The notes below the pieces were generated by a model. That model searched no databases. It saw nothing but the letters and a program-made list of their open reading frames with translations, and was not told the origin of the DNA. A program made the position numbers and the translations under genes. From Rubricoccus sp963708165 (lineage in GTDB: Bacteria; Bacteroidota; Rhodothermia; Rhodothermales; Rubricoccaceae), in assembly GCA_963708165.1 (NCBI GenBank), contig OY970187.1:992001-1056000 (forward strand): a stretch of DNA of 64,000 nucleotides. Reading direction: 5' to 3'. This document shows, in pieces, positions 34,899 to 43,221 of this stretch (its first letter is position 1; each line of letters opens with the position of its first letter).

Positions 34899-35798
34899 CT
34901 AGGCGTTCGGCCGCGCCATGGGCACGGGGCGCTCGATGGACTGCGGGAACGGCAGTCCGCCGGTTCCATCCGGCACGGCGTAGGGCTCGCGAAGCTCGAC
35001 GGGCTCCGGTGGGTTGTTCTTGCGCTTGGAGCGGATGTTCAAGAACTCGACGATGAGCGAAAACGCCATCGCGGTGTAGATGTAGCCCTTCGAGACGTGC
35101 TGATCCAGGCCTTCCGCCACGAGCGTAACGCCGATGAGGATCAGGAACGCGAGCGCGAGCATTTTCACCGTCGGGTGCTTGTGCACGAAGTTGGAAATGG
35201 GCGTCGCGAAGATCATCATCGCGCCGACCGCGATGACGACCGCGATAATCATCACCATGATCTCGTCTGCCATGCCGACGGCTGTGATGACGGAGTCGAG
35301 CGAGAACACGAGGTCCAGAATTGCGATCTGAACCAGCACGCTCGCAAACGAGACCACCTGTTTCTTCTCCTGCGACGAGTGACCATCGCCTTCCAGCTTG
35401 TTGTGGATCTCGTGGGTGCTCTTGCCGATCAGGAAGAAGCCGCCGAGCAGCAAGATCAGGTCGCGACCTGTAATCGCGCCCGGTGAGCCCTCAGGCGGCA
35501 CGCCGCCATGCCCCGCGCCTCTGGCGCCCTCGCCAAAGCCGATGAGCGTGTCCAAAAAGGGAAGCTCGAAGAGGGTGCTCGTAAGACCCATGACCCAGGA
35601 GAGCGAGAGCAGCAGCAAGATGCGCATGCCCATCGCGAGGCCCAGGCCGATTGTCCGCCCGCGTGCTTGCTGCTCCTCTGGCAACTTGCCGGTCAGGATC
35701 GAGATAAAGATGATGTTGTCGATCCCGAGGACGACTTCGAGCAGCGTGAGCGTGCCGAGGGCCACCCATGCGTTGGGGTCGGCGATCCAGTCAAACAT
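34899..35798 (-). CDS. TerC-family integral membrane protein
   Basis: 299 residues, seven or so hydrophobic helices. TerC signature: LLEVVLGIDNIIFISILTGK with Asp, and ILDLVFSLDSVITAVGMADE with Asp in the second half, the presumed metal-binding pair. Linked to manganese export and co-translational metallation of secreted proteins in other bacteria, and to tellurite resistance by name only. A repeat unit lies in a loop (GARGAGHGG). The C-terminus is proline-rich and cytoplasmic. Palindrome 34881-34898 abuts the TAG. Confidence 0.9.
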   Translation of the reverse strand: MFDWIADPNAWVALGTLTLLEVVLGIDNIIFISILTGKLPEEQQARGRTIGLGLAMGMRILLLLSLSWVMGLTSTLFELPFLDTLIGFGEGARGAGHGGVPPEGSPGAITGRDLILLLGGFFLIGKSTHEIHNKLEGDGHSSQEKKQVVSFASVLVQIAILDLVFSLDSVITAVGMADEIMVMIIAVVIAVGAMMIFATPISNFVHKHPTVKMLALAFLILIGVTLVAEGLDQHVSKGYIYTAMAFSLIVEFLNIRSKRKNNPPEPVELREPYAVPDGTGGLPFPQSIERPVPMARPNA

Positions 35799-35946
35799 GC
35801 GAGGGGCGGTGGAGAGAGGAGCCGGAATCTAGCCCGCGAGGCCTTGCAGACTGCGCCCGAGGCCCGCAGGCTTGCATTCAGGGGGATCCCCTGAGGCAGA
35901 TGCGCCGCGCTTTCGCCTCTGGCGCCAGAGGCACGGGCGATCTTGC

Positions 35947-37137
35947 GTGCTCACCCACGCCCATGCCGTGCTCGTCTCTGCCCTGCTGGCGGCCCTCGCC
36001 GTCGCCTACGCCGTGTTCGTCGGCGGGTGTGCGTGGCGCATTCGGAGGGATTGTGGCGACGACTCTGATGAGGCCTCTGGCGCTGGCGAGCACCGCGGGG
36101 CGCCAGAGGCGCAGGACGACGTGCCACACGTCGCCGTTTTGGTCGCCGCGCGCGACGAGGAGGCCGTGATCGCGAGGTGCCTGCAGGCACTTCTCGCGCA
36201 GGACTACCCCGCCGACCGCCTCCAGATCGTCGTTGCCGACGACCACTCAGGCGACCGCACGGCCGAGATTGTGCGCCGCGCTGCGGATCGCGACGCTCGG
36301 GCGCCAGAGGCCTCTGGCGGCGCGCGCGTGCGGCTCGTTTCCGTGCCCGGCTCCACCGGCCCGCTCGTCGGCAAGCCCCTCGCGATCCACGCGGCCGTCC
36401 AGGCCACGACTGCTCCCGTTTTGCTCGTCACCGACGCCGACTGCGCTCCGCCTCCGACGTGGGTGCGCGGCCTCGTCGCCTCGCTGGGCCCCGACGTAGG
36501 GCTCACGGGTGGCCTCACGCTTATGGAGGCAGAGACGCCATTCGGCCACGCGCAGTCGTTGGACTGGAGCTACCTCCTCGGCGTCGCAAGCGCGCTCACC
36601 GAGGCGGGATTTCCCGCGACGGCGATGGGCAACAACCTCGCGTTCCGGCGCGAGGCGTACGAGTCCGTCGGCGGCTATCCCGGCCTTCCGTTCTCCGTCA
36701 CCGAGGACTTCGCGCTGTTCAAGGCCATCGCAGACGGCAGCCTCTGGCGCGTGCGCTTTCCGCTCCGCGCGAGCACACTCGTGCGCACGCTGCCCGCCCG
36801 CTCTTTGGCGCACGCCTACCGCCAGAGGCGGCGCTGGGCACGAGGCGGGATGCGCGCCGGTCCTACGCTCTGGGCAGCATATGTACTCGCGCATCTCGCG
36901 CACCTGCTGCCGCTCGCGGGTTTGCTTCTGGCGCCACAGGCCGCGCTCGTGACGCTCGCCGTCAAGCTCGGAGCGGATGCTGCACTTGTGTCCTCGGTAC
37001 GTAAGCGGGTGGGTGCAGAGAAGCTCCGCCCTCTCCCGTTCGCTCTCTTCGAAGGGTTTCTGTTTCTGTACATGACCACTCTGCCTCTGGCGCTGCTTCT
37101 CGCACCGAGGATTCGCTGGAAAGGGCGGGTGCACTAG
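35947..37137 (+). CDS. Family 2 glycosyltransferase, membrane-associated
   Basis: 396 residues from GTG 35947; 25 residues upstream in frame look non-coding. One N-terminal helix (VLVSALLAALAVAYAVFVGG), a GT-A domain with VAVLVAARDEEAVIARCLQA, ADDHSGD, LLVTDADCAPP (DxD-like), TEDFALFKAI and RQRRRWARGG, then two or three C-terminal helices. Inverting transferase that adds sugar to lipid or polysaccharide; substrate unknown. A palindrome at 36302-36319 encodes APEASGGA in a surface loop, and another at 35915-35932 sits before the gene. Confidence 0.87.
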   Translation: MLTHAHAVLVSALLAALAVAYAVFVGGCAWRIRRDCGDDSDEASGAGEHRGAPEAQDDVPHVAVLVAARDEEAVIARCLQALLAQDYPADRLQIVVADDHSGDRTAEIVRRAADRDARAPEASGGARVRLVSVPGSTGPLVGKPLAIHAAVQATTAPVLLVTDADCAPPPTWVRGLVASLGPDVGLTGGLTLMEAETPFGHAQSLDWSYLLGVASALTEAGFPATAMGNNLAFRREAYESVGGYPGLPFSVTEDFALFKAIADGSLWRVRFPLRASTLVRTLPARSLAHAYRQRRRWARGGMRAGPTLWAAYVLAHLAHLLPLAGLLLAPQAALVTLAVKLGADAALVSSVRKRVGAEKLRPLPFALFEGFLFLYMTTLPLALLLAPRIRWKGRVH

Positions 37138-37421
37138 TCGCGCCCGCAAGCGACTAAGCTTCCAACGTATAGGACACACCGTTTCTGCATTCCCCTTGTG
37201 AAGGCGCGGAGCCCTAGCGAATGCGTCACCGGTTTCTTATAAGCGCTTAGAGCACTGTGGCGGATGAGCTTCGCTAGGGCGCGCCCGGCAACGCAGACAG
37301 GCCGGCTAGGCACGATCTGACTCTGGACTGCTCTACCCGCATCCTATTCCGAAACAGGGTCGTAGCTTACTGGACAACGGCCCGTCACAGGGCACTTGAT
37401 ATTGACCTCCCTTCTTGATCC
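37138..37421 (+). promoter_or_regulatory. Structured leader upstream of the AP2 gene
   Basis: This 284-base region is less GC-rich than its surroundings and lacks the dispersed repeat. It contains an inverted repeat CCCTAGCGAA (37212-37221) / TTCGCTAGGG (37270-37279) spanning a smaller palindrome TAAGCGCTTA (37240-37249). No ORF of interest. The structure could be an operator or an attachment-like site for the AP2 protein encoded next. Confidence 0.4.
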
Positions 37422-37934
37422 ATGCCCCGCGCGAAAGGCGTTATCCGGATCGACTCCGACTCCACACATGGCTGGCAGGTCCGGGTCTACCGGCACGGCA
37501 AGACCTACTCCAAGCTGTTCTCAGACCGCAAGCACAGCGGGCGCGACGAGTCGTTCGATGCCGCTGTGGCATACCGCGAGGAACTCGAAGCCGAAGTCGC
37601 AGCGTTGCCCGAGGCAGCACCGCGGCGGCGACTCATTCGCCACAACAAGAACAACTCGACGGGCGTCGTCGGCATCTCGCGCACGTACAAGCGCGACCGC
37701 CGCGGCATTAAGCACGAGGTGTACGCCGTCTCGTGGAATCCTGAGCCCGGCACCGCCAGAGGCACATCGTTCTCCATCAAGCGCTACGGCGAAGACACGG
37801 CGTTCCGGCTCGCGTGCGAGCTGCGTTGGAACAAGATGAAAGAGATCTACGGCGAGCGCTACGACGTGCCGAGCTACCTCGATCTCTACCGCCAGAAGGC
37901 GAGCGTCGACGCGAAGCAGAAGGAACGAGCATAG
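37422..37934 (+). CDS. AP2-domain DNA-binding protein
   Basis: 170 residues. C-terminal half NNSTGVVGISRTYKRDRR and VSWNPEPGTARGTSFSIKRY, then GEDTAFRLACELRWNKMKE, follows the three-strand plus helix pattern of bacterial AP2/ERF-like domains. The first half (GVIRIDSDSTHGWQVRVYRHGKTYSKLF...FDAAVAYREEL) looks like a second, diverged copy. In bacteria such domains are mostly found in homing endonucleases and mobile elements; no nuclease domain is present here. Only one repeat unit lies in it. Its upstream region has inverted repeats that could be its own binding sites. Confidence 0.65.
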   Translation: MPRAKGVIRIDSDSTHGWQVRVYRHGKTYSKLFSDRKHSGRDESFDAAVAYREELEAEVAALPEAAPRRRLIRHNKNNSTGVVGISRTYKRDRRGIKHEVYAVSWNPEPGTARGTSFSIKRYGEDTAFRLACELRWNKMKEIYGERYDVPSYLDLYRQKASVDAKQKERA

Positions 37935-38011
37935 ACAGCCTCTGGCGTCCACGCTGGGCGCCGCCTGGCACGCCAGAGGCTGCGCGCGTGCCACCCTGCC
38001 AGACACGTACA

Positions 38012-38047
38012 CAAACGCCCCGCCCGGTAAACCGAGCGAGGCGTTTG
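38012..38047 (-). terminator. Terminator of the ribosomal superoperon
   Basis: Arms CAAACGCC (38012-38019) and GGCGTTTG (38040-38047), extended by CGCCCGG/CCGAGCG, follow the rplQ stop by 24 bases on the minus strand. The T-run is short, so efficiency may depend on the strong stem. Placement at the end of the 22-kb operon makes the call likely. Confidence 0.65.
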
Positions 38048-38071
38048 CTACGACAGTGAACGTCGGGAGGC

Positions 38072-38818
38072 TTAGCGGTTGTCCGCGCTGCGCCCCTGGT
38101 TCTCGGCCTGAGCCTCTGGCGGAGGCTCGCCTGTTCCTGCGGCGGCGCCCTGCTCCGAATCGCCGTGCGCGGCGTCCGGTCCGGGTGCGACCTGCGGGTT
38201 GCCGGTCGCGTCCGGGTTGGCAGAATCCGAAGCGACGGCTTCCGCCTCCTGCTGCTCAAGAGCCTCAGGTGCGGGGGTGGCGTCTGCCGAAGCCTCTGGC
38301 GAGGTCTCGGGAGCGTCGGGCGTCTCGGTCTCGCCAGAGGCGGCCTCTGGTGTCTCCGTTGCGGGAGTAGCAGCGGCCGCGACGGCAGAGTCACCAGAAC
38401 TACGGCGGGACGAACGGCGCGTCTTGCGCTTCGTGCCTCCGGTGCCTTCGGGCTTGACGTTGTTGAAGTCCACGAGTTCGATAACCGCCATCTCGGCAGC
38501 ATCGCCGCCTCGCTGACCCAGCTTAACGATCCGCGTGTAGCCGCCGGGGCGACCGTCGACCGCCTCAGCGATCTCGCCGAAGAGGGTCTTTACAGCTTCC
38601 TTGTCCTGCAGCTTGCGAAACGCCTGACGACGGCTCGCGGTGGAGCTGTCCTGGGCGCGGTGGATGATGGGCTCCACGAACGGGCGGAGGGCCTTCGCTT
38701 TCGCGAGGGTGGTCTCGATCCGCTTGTGGGTGATGAGCGCGGTGGAGAGCGACTGAAGTGTCGCTTTCCGGTGGGACGCATTCCGCCCAATCCGCTTTTT
38801 CTTGTTTCCGTGTCGCAT
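38072..38818 (-). CDS. rplQ: 50S ribosomal protein L17 with a long acidic tail
   Basis: 248 residues from ATG 38818 (MRHGNKKKRIGRNASHRKA); last gene of the superoperon. The first 130 or so residues are the L17 core (LITHKRIETTLAKAKALRPF, IELVDFNNV). The remaining 110 are a disordered Ala/Glu/Pro tail (ETETPDAPETSPEASADATP) in part made from repeat-derived EAS and PEA. Bacterial L17 is usually 115-130 long, so the tail nearly doubles it. Confidence 0.95.
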   Translation of the reverse strand: MRHGNKKKRIGRNASHRKATLQSLSTALITHKRIETTLAKAKALRPFVEPIIHRAQDSSTASRRQAFRKLQDKEAVKTLFGEIAEAVDGRPGGYTRIVKLGQRGGDAAEMAVIELVDFNNVKPEGTGGTKRKTRRSSRRSSGDSAVAAAATPATETPEAASGETETPDAPETSPEASADATPAPEALEQQEAEAVASDSANPDATGNPQVAPGPDAAHGDSEQGAAAGTGEPPPEAQAENQGRSADNR

Positions 38819-38890
38819 ATCAGTGTCTGGTTGTCGGTTTTCGGTCGTCGGCCTCTGGCGGCAGCGCCAGAGGCCAAGAACCAACAACCG

Positions 38891-39871
38891 CTAGGCGGGC
38901 TGTTCGGCGTAACGCCCGACCTCCATGCCGAAGCGGAGGCCGCGCTCATCGAGGACCTGCACGAGCTCTTGCAAGCTCTTGCGTCCGAAGTTGCGGAACT
39001 TGAGCATCTCGCTCTCCTCCCGGCCGACGAGGTCGCCGATGGTCTTGATGGAAGCGGCACGCAGGCAGTTCTGCGCGCGGACGGAGAGGTCGAGATCGTC
39101 GACGGACTGGTGGAGGATGGCGCGAACGCGCTGCACCTCAGCATCCACTTCTGTCGTCTCCTCGGTCTCCTCGGGAGCTGTATCGACCTCGACGAAGAGG
39201 CCGATGTGATCCCGCAAGATCGCAGCCGCTTCTGTGAGGGCGTCCTCTGGCGTGATAGAGCCGTCGGTGTTGATCTCCATCGTCAGCCGCTCGAAATCCA
39301 GGTTGTCGCCGACGCGGGTAGGCGTCACGTCGTACTTGACGTTGAGGATGGGCGTGAAGATGGAATCCACCGCGACAACGCCGATGGGGTCGTCGGCGCG
39401 CTTGTTCTCCTCGGCGGGGATGTAGCCGCGGCCCTGTCCGATCCGAAGATCGACCCGGACTTCAGCGTCCTCTGCGAGGTGCGCGATGTGGTGGTCCGGG
39501 TTGAGGATGTCGAAGTCCGCCGTAGCGTCTGCGATGTCCTTCGCCGTCCACGTGCCGGGGCCTTCGAGAAGGATCGAGATGGTGCCCTCGTCCTCTTCGT
39601 GCGCGCGCAAGCGCACGCCCTTGAGGTTGAGTATCACGTCAGAGATGTCCTCGGTCATGCCGGGGACGGTCGAAAACTCGTGCTGAACGCCGTCGAGCTT
39701 GAGCGCCGTGATGGCGGTGCCACCGAGGCTGGAGAGGAGCACGCGGCGGAACGCGTTGCCGATCGTGAGACCGAAGCCGCGTTCGAGCGGCTGGACGACA
39801 AACCGCCCGTACGTGTCGCTCATTTCCTCGACCTGGACGCCGTCGGGCATCTGGAGCTGGATCGTAACCAT
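38891..39871 (-). CDS. rpoA: DNA-directed RNA polymerase subunit alpha
   Basis: 326 residues, normal length. N-terminal dimerisation domain (FVVQPLERGFGLTIGNAFRR, LLSSLGGTAI), C-terminal domain DLDLSVRAQNCLRAASIKTI, then GDLVGREESEMLKFRNFGRK, which contacts UP elements and activators. Sits between rpsD and rplQ as in most bacteria. Confidence 0.98.
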   Translation of the reverse strand: MVTIQLQMPDGVQVEEMSDTYGRFVVQPLERGFGLTIGNAFRRVLLSSLGGTAITALKLDGVQHEFSTVPGMTEDISDVILNLKGVRLRAHEEDEGTISILLEGPGTWTAKDIADATADFDILNPDHHIAHLAEDAEVRVDLRIGQGRGYIPAEENKRADDPIGVVAVDSIFTPILNVKYDVTPTRVGDNLDFERLTMEINTDGSITPEDALTEAAAILRDHIGLFVEVDTAPEETEETTEVDAEVQRVRAILHQSVDDLDLSVRAQNCLRAASIKTIGDLVGREESEMLKFRNFGRKSLQELVQVLDERGLRFGMEVGRYAEQPA

Positions 39872-40006
39872 GCTTGTAGGTAGGGGGTGTTGTGTGTGAG
39901 AGCGAGCCGCCAGAGGCTCGTGGGGCGCGAAGCCCGAGAGCGCACGCCTCTGGCGCCAGAGGCGCGAGGGGCGTGGCTGCGTGAGGCAGCCGCTGGCGGC
40001 GGCGGT

Positions 40007-40609
40007 TTACTTGGAGTAGAGCTCGACGATGAGCTGCTCCCGGATGTTTTCCGGGATGTCCTCGCGCTCCGGGTAGTCCAGGAACTTGCCGACGAGGCGG
40101 TTCCGGTCGACTTCCAGGAAGGGGAACGTCCGGCGGTTGCGCTCGGCCGATTCCTTGACCATCTCCAGGTTCTTGGACTTGGGACGGACCTCGACGATGT
40201 CGCCGGGGCGGAGCAGGTGGCTCGGGATACCGGAGATGCGGTCGTTGACCATCACGTGCCCGTGGGCGACGAGCTGGCGAGCCTGACGGCGCGTGCGTGC
40301 AAAGCCGAGGCGGAAGACGACGTTGTCCAGGCGCGACTCGAGGAACTTCAGCAGGTTCTCTCCGGTGACGCCCTTCTTGCGGGCGGCTTTCTCAAAGAGG
40401 TTGCGGAATTGCTTCTCGAGCAGGCCGTAGGTGTACTTCACCTTCTGCTTCTCAGCGAGCTGCACGGAGTACTCAGACTCCTTGCGGCGGCGTGCGTTGC
40501 CGTGCTGGCCAGGACGGTAGGGTTTGCGCTCCAGCGCCTTGGAAGGGCCGAAGATGGGCTCGCCGAATCGACGGGCGAGCTTCTGTTTGGGTCCGCGATA
40601 ACGGGCCAT
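40007..40609 (-). CDS. rpsD: 30S ribosomal protein S4
   Basis: 200 residues. MARYRGPKQKLARRFGEPIF, then the S4 RNA-binding fold RLGFARTRRQARQLVAHGHV. N-terminal zinc-ligand cysteines found in some bacteria are absent (C-minus form). Binds 16S rRNA early in assembly and can repress its operon in other species. Confidence 0.97.
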   Translation of the reverse strand: MARYRGPKQKLARRFGEPIFGPSKALERKPYRPGQHGNARRRKESEYSVQLAEKQKVKYTYGLLEKQFRNLFEKAARKKGVTGENLLKFLESRLDNVVFRLGFARTRRQARQLVAHGHVMVNDRISGIPSHLLRPGDIVEVRPKSKNLEMVKESAERNRRTFPFLEVDRNRLVGKFLDYPEREDIPENIREQLIVELYSK

Positions 40610-40882
40610 GAGCTATGGGGGGCTTCGTTGGAAAAAAACGTTGCGACTGCCCAGCGGGGAGCCTCGCAGGAGCCTCTGGCGTGCGCCGCGCCAGAGGCGG
40701 GCGTTTGCCGTAGTCTCCGCTCCCGACCGGCCTCTGGCGGCGCGGCGTGAACCGCGCCAGAGGCAAGTCAGCAATCGCGGCCGGGCTTTTAGAGCCTTCG
40801 CGCTACGCGCTCGGCGGGATGAGGCAAGCGGAATGAGAAAAGAGGGAATGCCCCTTAACCCTATCCCCTTGCCTCTTCCCAC

Positions 40883-41290
40883 TCAAACGCGGCGGCGCTT
40901 GGGCGGCCGGCAGCCGTTGTGTGCGAGAGGAGTGGTGTCGCGGATGGAGAGGACCTCCAGTCCGGCGTTGGCGAGTGCGCGAACGGCGCCCTCGCGGCCC
41001 GAACCCGGGCCTTTGACGAACACGTCGACGCGGCGCAGGCCGAGATCGTGTGCTTCCTTGGCTGCCTCAGCCGCCGCTACCTGGGCAGCGTACGGCGTGT
41101 TCTTCCGCGAACCGCGGAAGCCCATCTTGCCTGCCGAACTCCACGAGATCGTGTTGCCGTAGGCGTCGGTGATGGTGATGAGGACGTTGTTGAACGTCGC
41201 CTTGACGTAGCACGAGCCGTTGGACTCGACCTGTACGTTCTTCTTGCGGGCGTTGCGCCCGCCGCGGGCGGGCTTTTGCTGCTTGGCCAT
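40883..41290 (-). CDS. rpsK: 30S ribosomal protein S11
   Basis: 135 residues. Contains ATFNNVLITITDAYGNTISW, GKMGFRGSRKNTPYAAQ and the basic C-terminus NGCRPPKRRRV. Lines the mRNA exit channel next to S7. The 273 bases between it and rpsD hold six or so repeat units and no gene. Confidence 0.97.
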   Translation of the reverse strand: MAKQQKPARGGRNARKKNVQVESNGSCYVKATFNNVLITITDAYGNTISWSSAGKMGFRGSRKNTPYAAQVAAAEAAKEAHDLGLRRVDVFVKGPGSGREGAVRALANAGLEVLSIRDTTPLAHNGCRPPKRRRV

Positions 41291-41487
41291 GTGTAGATGT
41301 TGGAGTCCGGTGCGGGCGCGTCAGGGGTGGTCACGCCAGAGGCCTCTGGCGAGGCCGTGCGTGGCGGAGTGCCTGCGTGCGTCCGCTCCCGTTGCCTCTG
41401 GCCAGGGCCAAAGCCCCGCAGCCAGCGGCGGAAAAGCGGTAGTAAATGCGAGCCTCTGGCGCCAGAGGCGCCGGGCCCGCAGCCGGT

Positions 41488-41868
41488 CTATTTGCGCGGT
41501 GCCTTCTTCTTGCCCGCGACGGTGCGCTTGCGGCCCTTGCGGGTGCGCGCGTTCGTCTTGGTGCGCTGCCCGCGAACGGGGAGGCCCTTGCGGTGACGGA
41601 GACCGCGGTAGCAACCGATGTCCATCAGTCGCTTGATGTTAAGCTGGACGTCGGTACGAAGAGCACCTTCGACAACGTAGTTGTCCTCAACGATCGCGCG
41701 GACTTTGCGCGAGTCGTCTTCGGTCCAGGTATCTGGGTGAGCGTTGGGGTCCAGGCCGACAGCTTCCAGGATTTCCTGGGAGCGGCTCAGCCCGACGCCG
41801 AAGATGTCGGTCAGCGCGATCAGGCCGCGCTTGTTGCCCGGCACGTCGACTCCTGCGATGCGTGGCAT
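41488..41868 (-). CDS. rpsM: 30S ribosomal protein S13
   Basis: 126 residues from ATG 41868 (MPRIAGVDVPGNKRGLIALT). Core GCYRGLRHRKGLPVRGQRTK and basic tail KGRKRTVAGKKKAPRK contact the P-site tRNA and 23S rRNA bridge. Follows rpmJ by 65 bases. Confidence 0.97.
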   Translation of the reverse strand: MPRIAGVDVPGNKRGLIALTDIFGVGLSRSQEILEAVGLDPNAHPDTWTEDDSRKVRAIVEDNYVVEGALRTDVQLNIKRLMDIGCYRGLRHRKGLPVRGQRTKTNARTRKGRKRTVAGKKKAPRK

Positions 41869-41933
41869 ATGCTTGTTCTGTGTACGATGAATCGGAATCT
41901 GCCGCCAGAGGCTTCCGGCGGTGAACTCCTGGA

Positions 41934-42050
41934 TCAACCCTGGCGCTGCTTGTGCTTCGGGTTCTTCTTGTTGATGACGTAGATGCGGCCTTTACGGCGC
42001 ACAATCTTGTCGTCGGCTGAGCGCTTCTTGACGCTGGCGCGGACCTTCAT
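41934..42050 (-). CDS. rpmJ: 50S ribosomal protein L36, zinc-free form
   Basis: 38 residues, MKVRASVKKRSADDKIVRRK followed by GRIYVINKKNPKHKQRQG. The three Cys and one His that bind zinc in the usual form are replaced (RSAD, INKK), so it is the C-minus variant. Lies in the normal place between infA and rpsM. Confidence 0.95.
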   Translation of the reverse strand: MKVRASVKKRSADDKIVRRKGRIYVINKKNPKHKQRQG

Positions 42051-42113
42051 GGTGGTACGTGGTTCGGGCCTCTGGCGAGACGAGCAGTGCTCGGCGCGAG
42101 AGGCTTGATAGTG

Positions 42114-42332
42114 CTACTTGTAGCGGTAAACGATGCGACCCTTTGTGAGGTCGTACGGCGAGAGCTCCACGGTTACACGGTCACCGGGGAGAATCCGGAT
42201 GTAGAACTTCCGCATCTTGCCCGAGAGGAGACCAAGGATCTCGTGTCCGTTTTCGAGTTCGACTCGGAACTGGGCGTTGGGAAGGGCTTCGGTAACTTTT
42301 CCGTCTTGACGAATCGCGGGCTGCTTGGCCAT
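42114..42332 (-). CDS. infA: Translation initiation factor IF-1
   Basis: 72 residues, S1-like OB fold: DGKVTEALPNAQFRVELENG, GKMRKFYIRILPGDRVTVEL and YDLTKGRIVYRYK. Binds the ribosomal A site during initiation. Adjacent to map and rpmJ as usual in spc operons. Confidence 0.97.
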   Translation of the reverse strand: MAKQPAIRQDGKVTEALPNAQFRVELENGHEILGLLSGKMRKFYIRILPGDRVTVELSPYDLTKGRIVYRYK

Positions 42333-42356
42333 ACGGTATCGGGGGGGTGTGCGTGG

Positions 42357-43214
42357 TTATGCGAGAGCAGGGTGCGCGTCGCCAGAGGCGGGCGCAGAAG
42401 ACAGGGCCTTGGCGGTGAGAGCTGCTTCGATGGCGTCGTACGACGAGATGAGTTCCGCCGAGCCCTTGGTAACGAGAATCATGTGCTCATAGTGTGCACT
42501 CGGAAGCCCGTCGGCTGTACGGATAGTCCATCCGTCGTCATCAACAGTGACCTCGTCGGTGCCCATGTTGATCATGGGCTCGATACACATGGTCATGCCG
42601 CGCTTGAGCTTCTTGCCCCAGCCGCGGCGCCCCGTGTTCGGTACGCTCGGCGGCTCGTGGAGACGCTGACCGATGCCGTGACCGACAAGGGCCGTCACCA
42701 CACCATAGCCGCGGCTCTCCGTGTACGTCTGGACCGCGTGGCCGATGTCACCGACGCGGTTGCCCGCGACGGCCTTGGCTATGCCGTCGTAGAGCGACTG
42801 TTTCGTTGCGTCGAGCAGAGCGCGCTTCTCCTCCGAGATCTCGCCGACAGCAAAGCTGTACGCGAAATCGCCGAAGTAGCCGTCTAGCTCGACGCCACAG
42901 TCTACAGAGATGATGTCGCCCTCTTGCAGAACGACATCCTCGCTAGGGATGCCGTGGACGACCACATCGTTGACAGACATGCAGAGAGACCCTGGGAAGG
43001 GCATCTCGTCCGGGTCGAACTGGTAGCCCTTAAATGCCGGGCGAGCGCCCGCGTCGCGGATGATCTGCTCGGCGGCCAAGTCGATCTCAAGCGTGTTCGC
43101 ACCCGGCTCGATTCGCGTTGCGGAATCGGCCAGCACTCGTTCGACGAGACGCGCGGCGTGGCGAAGCATCGCCACGTCGCGGTCATCCTTTAGAACAATC
43201 TTGCCCGATGCCAT
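42357..43214 (-). CDS. map: Methionine aminopeptidase type I
   Basis: 285 residues. Dinuclear metal ligands in IISVDCGVELDGYFGDFAYS (two Asp), GHGIGQRLHEPPSVPN (His), CIEPMINMG (Glu) and late Glu near the C-terminus. Removes the initiator Met co-translationally. Slightly longer than the usual 250-265 owing to an Ala/Pro tail (APASGDAHPALA) that contains a repeat unit. Confidence 0.96.
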   Translation of the reverse strand: MASGKIVLKDDRDVAMLRHAARLVERVLADSATRIEPGANTLEIDLAAEQIIRDAGARPAFKGYQFDPDEMPFPGSLCMSVNDVVVHGIPSEDVVLQEGDIISVDCGVELDGYFGDFAYSFAVGEISEEKRALLDATKQSLYDGIAKAVAGNRVGDIGHAVQTYTESRGYGVVTALVGHGIGQRLHEPPSVPNTGRRGWGKKLKRGMTMCIEPMINMGTDEVTVDDDGWTIRTADGLPSAHYEHMILVTKGSAELISSYDAIEAALTAKALSSAPASGDAHPALA

Positions 43215-43221
43215 CGTGTAC

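Noticed and set aside
38165..39883. 572-codon plus-strand frame over rplQ and rpoA
   Set aside because: Antisense to conserved genes of the superoperon.
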